This document shows, piece by piece, positions 55,184-59,911 of a stretch of DNA of 59,911 bases. Position 1 is the stretch's first letter, and the number at the start of each line of letters is the position of its first letter. The stretch is from an uncultured Clostridia bacterium (lineage in GTDB: Bacteria > Bacillota > Clostridia > Oscillospirales > CAG-382), in assembly GCA_944375955.1 (NCBI GenBank), contig CALWBE010000041.1, forward strand, positions 1-59,911, written 5' to 3'. Below the pieces are notes generated by a model. That model saw nothing but the letters and a program-made list of their open reading frames with translations, ran no database searches and was not told the origin of the DNA. The translations under genes and the position numbers were made by a program.

Positions 55184-56790
55184 TATTTCGCAGGAATTTT
55201 CAGCACTTGCCCTGCTGTAATAACATCGGATTTAAGACCGTTAAGGCTCTTTATCTCGGTGTAGCGAGAGCCTTTTCCGAGCAGCTTGGAGGCAATACCC
55301 CAAAGACTGTCGCCTCTGACGACGGTGTATGTACGCGCGGGTGCTTCCTGCGCCTTTTCCTCCGTCGCCGTTCCGGGGATTTTGATTTTCTGACCGACGC
55401 TGATTTTGTTCGGGTTGCTGATTTTGTTGTACGCGGCAAGCTGCTGATAGGTTGTCCCGTACTTTCTCGCAATACCCGACAGCGTTTCGCCGCTCTTGAC
55501 CGTGTGTACGGTTTCGGCGGTCGGCTGCTGTGTGGTCGACTCGGTCTTCTCCTGCGTAGCGGGTGCAGATTTACCCGGTATCTTAATCTGCTGACCCACG
55601 CGGATAATATTGGGGTTGGCAATGCCGTTGTATTCGGCGAGGACCTTGTAGGTGGTCCCGTACTTTGCGGCGATAGCGGAAAGAGAGTCGCCCGCCTTTA
55701 CGGTGTAGACCGTTTCTGCGCCTCCTGTGGAGGGCGTTTCGGTGGCAGGGGTATTCTTCCCGGTGTACTTCGCAAAATAGGTCTTTGCCTTATTTCCGCG
55801 CGTTACAGAGGAGGTTTCCTTTGCGGCGGGTGCTTCGTAGGAGTAGCACATAGTATACGCCGCCTTGTATGCGCCCTCCGCCGTGTTCTCCACGGTCTGC
55901 AAGCATTTCCAAACGCTCGAATAGCCCTTGATTTCCTGTGCGAAGAATTCAAGCTGCATAACAAGGTCGCCAATAGACGCGCCTTTGCTCTTTGCATATT
56001 CGAGTAGTTTCTGCTTTCTGCTCCAATAGGTCCATTGTGCCAAACCGTAGCCGGCCGCGTCTTTAACAAAATTGTCATACGCTCCGCTGTCTACGGCGGC
56101 GGTGTAGCTGCTGTCGGTGTAACCGAGGGACTTCTCATAGGAGTTCTGCAGGTTTTTCGGGTTGAGGGCGGACTCTGCGTTGAGGTTTGCGATAACGCCG
56201 CAAGCGGCCGCGCAGTTCAGCCCCATATTCTTGGTGAGGAAATTGTAGATAACAGTTTCGTTATCCGTTCCCGCCGGGGCCTCGTAGGTCGTTTCCTCCT
56301 CCGGGACGGCGGGGTTGTAGATAAAGCCGAGGAATTTGTAGCCGCTTCCTGCGCCCCAATTTCCGTTACTGCCTTTCTTTCGCGTCTGCGTCCAAAACGG
56401 CTTCGACGCGCCCCAACCGCTCTCCGAGGTGATAACCTCCGTCGCGCTGATAACCTTTTCAACGATAGCCACGTGTCCTGCGCCGTCGCTGCCCGAAAGA
56501 GTAGAGCCTTTCTGCCATACCATACAAGCACCGAGGCGAGGGGTCTGCCCGGTTTTGCAAGGGCCTTTATACTGCATAAAGTTCTCCGCGTTCACCGGGG
56601 CGAGGTATTTGCAACAGCCATACCCGCCGATTTCGTTGAAGCGGCCGTAAGCATAGCCGACGCAGTTCGCCAACACGTCACAGTCGCCGTCTGCGGGACT
56701 GCCCTTGATGGCGTTTGAATAGCCTCCGTTTGCCTTGCGGGTGTAGTATTTGTTGCCCTTTTCGGGCTTGGTAGTTCTCATCTTGAACAT
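55183..56790 (-). CDS. Modular endolysin: CHAP + lysozyme-like + three LysM
   Basis: A 535-residue cell-wall hydrolase. Residues about 20-165 form a CHAP cysteine amidase/endopeptidase with C43 in NCVGYAYG and H106 in [10 protein letters not shown]. Residues about 180-330 match a phage tail-type lysozyme domain ([39 protein letters not shown]). Three LysM peptidoglycan-binding repeats follow ([52 protein letters not shown]), separated by Thr/Pro/Glu linkers. No signal peptide, so it needs a holin. The ATG at 56790 follows GAGGAGG and the previous gene's stop. Two catalytic domains plus three LysM is richly modular. Confidence 0.93.
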   Translation of the reverse strand: MFKMRTTKPEKGNKYYTRKANGGYSNAIKGSPADGDCDVLANCVGYAYGRFNEIGGYGCCKYLAPVNAENFMQYKGPCKTGQTPRLGACMVWQKGSTLSGSDGAGHVAIVEKVISATEVITSESGWGASKPFWTQTRKKGSNGNWGAGSGYKFLGFIYNPAVPEEETTYEAPAGTDNETVIYNFLTKNMGLNCAAACGVIANLNAESALNPKNLQNSYEKSLGYTDSSYTAAVDSGAYDNFVKDAAGYGLAQWTYWSRKQKLLEYAKSKGASIGDLVMQLEFFAQEIKGYSSVWKCLQTVENTAEGAYKAAYTMCYSYEAPAAKETSSVTRGNKAKTYFAKYTGKNTPATETPSTGGAETVYTVKAGDSLSAIAAKYGTTYKVLAEYNGIANPNIIRVGQQIKIPGKSAPATQEKTESTTQQPTAETVHTVKSGETLSGIARKYGTTYQQLAAYNKISNPNKISVGQKIKIPGTATEEKAQEAPARTYTVVRGDSLWGIASKLLGKGSRYTEIKSLNGLKSDVITAGQVLKIPAK

Positions 56791-56791
56791 A

Positions 56792-57178
56792 CTACTCCGC
56801 CTCCTCATCGTCTACAGCGGCCATATCCTCGCCGTTAAAAGTGTCCTGCTGCGGGAAATCTGTGATTTCCTCGGTCGTGTCCTGTTTCTTATTGTCAGTC
56901 ATTGCTTTTCCTCCGTTCTGCCTGTCGTAATACTCCCGGTCCTCCTTTTCATACTCACGCTCTCTGTAACGGTCCTTTGTGGTCTTTATCCACGCCATTG
57001 CGCCGCACTCCGTTCCGAGAACAGCAAAAACGCAAGTGCAAAGGGTGTCCGGGATTGCTCCGTAGAGCCAAAATGTTCGTATCATCACCACCGTAAACAC
57101 GATGAGCGTAACGGCGATGAAAATGAGAATAATATCCATAACCCCGATTTTCCTTTTCGGGGTCTTCTTGTGGCCCAC
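56792..57178 (-). CDS. Phage membrane protein of the lysis module
   Basis: A 128-residue protein with two membrane helices in its first half ([20 protein letters not shown] and [19 protein letters not shown], about 16-36 and 47-65). A charged, acidic cytoplasmic tail follows ([26 protein letters not shown]). GTG start with AAAGGAGG upstream. A second holin, antiholin or spanin-like role is possible; no family is recognised. Confidence 0.62.
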   Translation of the reverse strand: MGHKKTPKRKIGVMDIILIFIAVTLIVFTVVMIRTFWLYGAIPDTLCTCVFAVLGTECGAMAWIKTTKDRYREREYEKEDREYYDRQNGGKAMTDNKKQDTTEEITDFPQQDTFNGEDMAAVDDEEAE

Positions 57179-57197
57179 GGCAATCGCCTCCTTTCGG

Positions 57198-57533
57198 TTA
57201 TTGGTCGTGTGCTTTTTGGTTGAGGTGCTTTTCCAAACGGGCGTGAGCCTTTGTAACCTCTCCGTTACAACCCTGCTGCTTCAAGCCGTCAAGGGCGGCA
57301 AGCATAGCGTAACTCAATACGCATAACTCGTCGTTGAGTGCTTTGAGGTCTTCTGACTCTTTCTGCCGTAGTTCCTCACAGTCCTTTTTGTGCTGCTCTT
57401 TCAGCGCGGCGATGTCGGTCGTCTGCTTCTCCTGCTTCTGAAACCATTTGAACACGGCGTAAATACCGCCGATTATACCGCCTATTGCGCCGATAAGAGC
57501 CGCAACCTTGATTATTACGTCAACTGCTTCCAA
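57198..57533 (-). CDS. XhlA/BhlA-like small membrane protein with coiled coil
   Basis: A 111-residue protein starting with TTG at 57533 (AAAGGAG about 9 bases upstream). The N-terminal helix IIKVAALIGAIGGIIGGIYAV is membrane-spanning and Gly-rich. Then a charged coiled coil QKQEKQTTDIAALKEQHKKD and ELRQKESEDLKALNDEL. This shape resembles hemolysin XhlA/BhlA-type phage lysis proteins. Its start overlaps the end of the reverse transcriptase gene by 14 bp, so it begins the lysis module right after the DGR. Confidence 0.65.
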   Translation of the reverse strand: MEAVDVIIKVAALIGAIGGIIGGIYAVFKWFQKQEKQTTDIAALKEQHKKDCEELRQKESEDLKALNDELCVLSYAMLAALDGLKQQGCNGEVTKAHARLEKHLNQKAHDQ

Positions 57534-58656
57534 GTGGGTTTTCTCCTTTCTCGCAAAGGGCGTGGTTTGCGTAAATCTCATTAAGCCTCCGGCGCAGTCC
57601 GTAACTGTCGCAATGTTGCAGTATGCCTTTATAAGAGGCGGCCCGGCGCATAAAATATTCGTGGTCGATTATTCCTGCTCCGAGGTCTGCACTTAATCTC
57701 TTGACGGTGCGGATAATTCTGCGGGCGGTGGACTTTTTGAGTTTTCTGTGAGTCGCCCAAATGTGATACCCAACAAAATCGACACCGAGGCTCACCGGGC
57801 GTATAGCCGTTTTGCTGTTGAGGTTTAGGTGTAACCTCTCCAACAGGAGCGTTTCGATGTCGTCCTTGATTTGGTGCAATACCCGCTTGTCGTTATGGAG
57901 GATAATCACATCGTCCATATAGCGGATATAGTAGTGCAGATGTAGGTCGTGCTTGCAATGCTGGTCGAGTTCGTTGAGGTAGATATTTGCGAAAAGCTGC
58001 GACGTGAGATTTCCGATAGGCATACCAACGTCATACAGCCATTCCTCCTCCGGGCAGTCGTCCGGGGCTACGCCGGCCGGTAATCCAAAGGCTTGGTCCT
58101 CCGAATTGATAATCGTGGCGAGTAGCCTCATCAGCCTCTCGTCCTTTATCCTCCGGCTCAATATTTCCAACAGTACAGCGTGGTCTACTCGGTAGAAATA
58201 TTTGCTTATATCCAACTTCAAGTAATACCATTCGCCCGGCTTCCGGCTGACTTGTCGTAGCCAATACTGCAAACGGTCCGCCGCTGCGTGTGAGCCTTTT
58301 CCTTTTCTGCAAGCGAAACTATCATCTATAAACAGTCGGTCATAGTACGGATTTAAGTATCTGTATACGCTCCATTGAGCAACTCTGTCCTTGAATTGCA
58401 GAGCCATAACGAGCCTTTTCTTCGGCTCGTAAACGAAAAACGGGCGATAGCGGCCGACCTTGTAGGTTTCCCAAATAAACTCGTTTTGGAGTTCTATTAG
58501 GTTTTCTTCAAGCCTGTCGGTAAATTGTAGAACATCGTCCCGGTAACGCTTATTTTTCCGCGCTTCAAGGTAGGAGTTATACAGACTCTCGTAGTCGTAT
58601 ATCTGACTGTAAACGTCCGTCAGACAATTCATCTGCGGAATTAACTCATTGTTCAT
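57520..58656 (-). CDS. DGR reverse transcriptase
   Basis: A 378-residue reverse transcriptase that would copy the template RNA into adenine-mutagenised cDNA. RT motifs in order: fingers region RYRPFFVYEPKKRLVMALQF, motif A YLKLDISKYF (D149), DGR/group-II-like box PIGNLTSQ (213-220), catalytic YMDD at 246-249, then NLNSKTAIRPVSLGVDFVGY. The GN..SQ box and small size without maturase or endonuclease domain fit the DGR clade. The ATG at 58656 follows CAGGAGGACCT; a longer frame to 58719 is rejected. It lies directly downstream of avd and the TR-position repeat, as in the Bordetella phage BPP-1 order. Confidence 0.93.
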   Translation of the reverse strand: MNNELIPQMNCLTDVYSQIYDYESLYNSYLEARKNKRYRDDVLQFTDRLEENLIELQNEFIWETYKVGRYRPFFVYEPKKRLVMALQFKDRVAQWSVYRYLNPYYDRLFIDDSFACRKGKGSHAAADRLQYWLRQVSRKPGEWYYLKLDISKYFYRVDHAVLLEILSRRIKDERLMRLLATIINSEDQAFGLPAGVAPDDCPEEEWLYDVGMPIGNLTSQLFANIYLNELDQHCKHDLHLHYYIRYMDDVIILHNDKRVLHQIKDDIETLLLERLHLNLNSKTAIRPVSLGVDFVGYHIWATHRKLKKSTARRIIRTVKRLSADLGAGIIDHEYFMRRAASYKGILQHCDSYGLRRRLNEIYANHALCEKGENPLGSS

Positions 58657-58778
58657 AGGTCCTCCTGCCTTTCTGCCGTGTGCGACATTTCTGCCCCGCC
58701 GTCCCTGCGGCGTTTCCACGGCGATACAATCTTTTCCCTAAATACTTCGATTTTCGGGAGGGAGTTGCGCCCCCTTGG

Positions 58779-58831
58779 TGTTACGCGCTGCGCCCGACCC
58801 CGTGAGGTCAAGGTCCTGTCCCGGCGTAACA
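58779..58831 (-). other. Hairpin 4 nt beyond the TR copy
   Basis: TGTTACGC (58779-58786) and GCGTAACA (58824-58831) pair perfectly, with an inner GACC/GGTC stem (58796-58799 and 58806-58809). It begins 4 nt after the repeat ends at 58836. A structured spacer of this kind next to TR fits the region needed for priming of DGR cDNA synthesis. Confidence 0.55.
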
Positions 58832-58835
58832 GCAG

Positions 58836-58951
58836 AGCGGAGCGGAAACCGATGTTCGTGTTCGTATTCGACCGCGCATTGTTCAAACTCGTGCAGAACA
58901 AGCCCGCAGCCGACCCGCTGGCCCAGCTGCCACCGCGAGACAGAGTCCGCT
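58836..58951 (-). repeat. DGR template repeat position (TR copy)
   Basis: 116 bp aligned without gaps to 59451-59566 (offset 615), with 97 of 116 identical. It is not in a gene. Its 3' half in coding orientation still has the adenine-rich Asn codons usual for a TR (reading NNARSNTNTN), but the 5' half has AGC, GCC, GCT and TGC where AAY codons are expected. Of 19 differences, seven have A in this copy, seven have A in the other and five in neither (coding strand). So it sits where the template should be but is not a simple template of the visible variable repeat. Confidence 0.8.
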
Positions 58952-58977
58952 AAAATGGCACAACCCCCATAAATGGG

Positions 58978-59364
58978 TTATTTAACGTGCTTCATATAGC
59001 CTCCAATAATTCGCCCTATCTCATTGAGCAGTTTGCTCCAATTCTCGTATTTCTTGAACGAGAGAGGCGGGGCGATGTTCTGTCCGTAATACCTCTTGTC
59101 CTTCGCCAAGCGGATAAAATGCCGCAGTACATCGAGTTCGATGTCGAGTTCCTGCAAGGTCGTTTTCTTGTAGTATTTCTTCTCAATCTCAATAGCGAGG
59201 CGGTACATCTTCAACATAGAGGCTCGTATTTCATCGGTGGTCTGTTTCTCGCGTCTTGGAAAGTTGTCAACGGCGGGTTTGCCGTAGGCAATCATATCAG
59301 CGATTTTCTCTTTCAAAATAAAAGAGGCTGTTTCCTTGCCGTAATTGAGTTTCTCTGCTTCCAT
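58978..59364 (-). CDS. avd: Avd, DGR accessory variability determinant
   Basis: A 128-residue basic, all-helical protein with the four-helix-bundle pattern of Avd: SFILKEKIADMIAYGKPAVD, FPRREKQTTDEIRASMLKMY, TTLQELDIELDVLRHFIRLA and NWSKLLNEIGRIIGGYMKHV. Avd forms a pentamer that binds the reverse transcriptase and the template RNA and is needed for mutagenic homing. The ATG at 59364 has AAAGGAGC upstream; the TTG at 59382 overlaps it and is rejected. It sits between the variable gene and the TR. Confidence 0.9.
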   Translation of the reverse strand: MEAEKLNYGKETASFILKEKIADMIAYGKPAVDNFPRREKQTTDEIRASMLKMYRLAIEIEKKYYKKTTLQELDIELDVLRHFIRLAKDKRYYGQNIAPPLSFKKYENWSKLLNEIGRIIGGYMKHVK

Positions 59365-59389
59365 ATCGTTGCTCCTTTCCAAAGAATTA

Positions 59390-59411
59390 GAGGCGACCTC
59401 TCGGCCGCCTC
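59390..59411 (-). other. GNRA-loop hairpin downstream of the variable gene
   Basis: On the coding (minus) strand GAGGCGGCC-GAGA-GGTCGCCTC: a 9-bp stem with one G-T pair and a four-base GAGA loop, 27 bp after the stop codon. In BPP-1 a short hairpin/cruciform with a GNNA-type tetraloop just after the variable repeat is needed for target recognition. It has no T-run, so a terminator is less likely. Confidence 0.65.
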
Positions 59412-59438
59412 ATCAGTTTTTCAGTATTCAGTTTACAG

Positions 59439-59911
59439 TTACGCATAAAAAGCGGAGCGGAAACCGATGCTCTCGATCGTATCCGACCGTGCATAGTTCA
59501 AAGATGTGTAGAACACGCCCGCACCCGACTCGCTGCTCCAGTAGCCACCGCGAGACGGAGTCCGCTCTGCGGCTCCGTTGTTGGCATATAAATAGTCGCC
59601 CTGATAATCAAACTCGCTTCCGTCGGGGAGCATAGCGAGGGCGATGAGGATTTCCTTTGCCGCCGCGCATACGGTGTCGGCGCAAGTCATACTCGCAAAG
59701 TAAGCGGAGCGGTTTTTGTCAACTTGGCTGCTGATAGCACCCGTTACGTACTGCCACTTTTCATTTACGAGGTCGAGTTTGATACTGTTCTCGGTCGTAC
59801 CGTTGCCGTCCGGGGCGATGAGTTCGCCCGTAGTGCCGTCAATGGCTTTCCATTGAGCGGAGGTCGCGGACATAGAGTTCGCGCTGTTGGCGGCGTTGTT
59901 GTTTTCAAGGA
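59439..59911 (-). CDS. DGR target protein, C-terminal part (C-type-lectin-fold variable domain)
   Basis: The last 156 residues of a protein that continues past the window edge; ATG codons here are internal. The sequence runs from ANSMSATSAQWKAIDGTTGE through EWQY-like beta regions to YLYANNGAAERTPSRGGYW and the variable end SSESGAGVFYTSLNYARSDT, closing ESIGFRSAFYA. The RxPSRGG-W…GFR pattern is the C-type lectin/formylglycine-enzyme-like fold used by DGR targets to bind diverse ligands. Within the phage it is likely a tail-fibre tip or receptor-binding protein. The variable sites (Y, S, S, E, G, Y, S, Y, D, I, E, S) line the expected ligand surface. Confidence 0.88.
   Translation of the reverse strand, partial: LENNNAANSANSMSATSAQWKAIDGTTGELIAPDGNGTTENSIKLDLVNEKWQYVTGAISSQVDKNRSAYFASMTCADTVCAAAKEILIALAMLPDGSEFDYQGDYLYANNGAAERTPSRGGYWSSESGAGVFYTSLNYARSDTIESIGFRSAFYA
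59451..59566 (-). repeat. DGR variable repeat (VR)
   Basis: The 116-bp 3' part of the target gene, gap-free match to the TR-position copy. Differences concentrate in codons that end in a pyrimidine (TAC, AGC, GGT, TAT, GAT, ATC), as expected from mutagenised AAC/AAT codons. The constant GFRSA-coding end (59451-59469) is identical between copies and would hold the initiation-of-homing site. Confidence 0.88.

Larger units (their letters stand above)
58657..58977 (-). other. DGR non-coding region (TR, flanks and spacer)
   Basis: The gap between avd and the reverse transcriptase holds the TR-position repeat and about 180 bp of GC-rich spacer with strong inverted repeats. It should be transcribed as the DGR template RNA. 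Short frames through it on either strand (for example a reading giving LNNARSNTNTNIGFRSA) are translations of the repeat, not genes. Confidence 0.8.
50273..59911. mobile_element. Prophage (partial) with DGR, integrated in cotJC
   Basis: From the cotJC junction to the window end the DNA is more GC-rich and coded almost wholly on the minus strand. It encodes an endolysin, LLH-type holin, small membrane lysis proteins, a DGR with tail/receptor-type target, and many small genes. Structural, replication and integrase genes are not in the window, so the prophage continues to the right. Order from the right: DGR, lysis, accessory genes, attachment end. Confidence 0.88.

Noticed and set aside
55207..56718. 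Long plus-strand ORFs (266 and 227 residues) opposite the endolysin
   Set aside because: They are low-complexity translations rich in Gly, Arg, Cys and Val, with no ribosome-binding sites, exactly antisense to well-supported endolysin domains in GC-rich DNA.
58653..58972. Short ORFs across the TR region on both strands
   Set aside because: They translate the DGR repeat and the structured spacer; the similarity to the target's end comes from the repeat, not from a second gene.
1..59911. CRISPR arrays, rRNA and tRNA genes
   Set aside because: No regularly spaced repeat series, no rRNA segments, and no convincing cloverleaf with a GGTTCGAATCC-type arm were seen on either strand.

Overview
The window reads as the chromosome of a low-GC, spore-forming, gut-type Clostridia (Oscillospirales/Ruminococcaceae-like is my inference). 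Evidence: spoIIR, a cotJ spore-coat operon, addAB, a ZTP-riboswitch-controlled purine operon and many AGGAGG ribosome-binding sites. Host DNA (about 2.75-50.27 kb) is AT-rich. It is flanked by two foreign segments: an integrase-bearing element on the left (1 to about 2.7 kb) and a visibly more GC-rich prophage on the right (about 50.27 kb to the end).

Layout. (1) 1-2.7 kb: the end of an integrative element with an HNH-like protein, a small unknown protein and a tyrosine recombinase. It abuts a gene holding only the C-terminal tRNA-binding domain of methionyl-tRNA synthetase, so the element appears to have landed inside metG. (2) 3.3-12.0 kb, minus strand: an RHS/YD-repeat polymorphic-toxin locus with a C39-like cysteine peptidase tip. 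Its signal peptide sits in a separate, frame-shifted ORF. A lipoprotein, a secreted unknown and a DUF1287 protein surround it. (3) 12.1-16.1 kb: a short-chain dehydrogenase, a TIM-barrel isomerase/epimerase, a small YtxH-like protein, a CYTH protein and a MATE transporter. (4) 16.2-29.5 kb, plus strand: ZTP riboswitch, then purE-purC-purF-purM-purN-purO-like-purH(AICAR transformylase only)-purD-purL-fhs. Together these cover de novo IMP synthesis plus 10-formyl-THF supply, but purB and purK are absent. (5) 29.6-37.9 kb, minus strand: a DEDDh exonuclease and an envelope-polysaccharide cluster (GT4-CsaB fusion, O-antigen ligase-like protein, two DUF4330 proteins, GT4, MurJ-type flippase). (6) 38.1-47.8 kb, minus strand: addA, addB, spoIIR, ispE and a DUF362/ferredoxin protein. 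(7) 48.1-50.3 kb: a second MATE transporter and cotJA-cotJB-cotJC, with cotJC cut off after codon 65 or so.

(8) About 50.27-59.9 kb: a prophage end integrated in cotJC, coded almost entirely on the minus strand. From the right edge inward it holds a receptor/tail-type protein whose 3' end is a variable repeat, avd, a template-repeat-position copy and a YMDD reverse transcriptase. These form a diversity-generating retroelement (DGR). A lysis module follows (two small membrane proteins, a CHAP/lysozyme/LysM endolysin, an LLH-type holin), then small accessory genes. Two orphan promoter-hairpin-terminator units on the opposite strand look like small RNAs.

The main observations are: the DGR, and the fact that its template-position copy is not a clean adenine-rich template of the visible variable repeat; the split of the sporulation gene cotJC by this DGR prophage; the two candidate prophage sRNAs; the interrupted metG; the frame-shifted RHS toxin; and a PurF without the N-terminal nucleophile cysteine. 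All calls come from reading sequence and translations. No database search was run.
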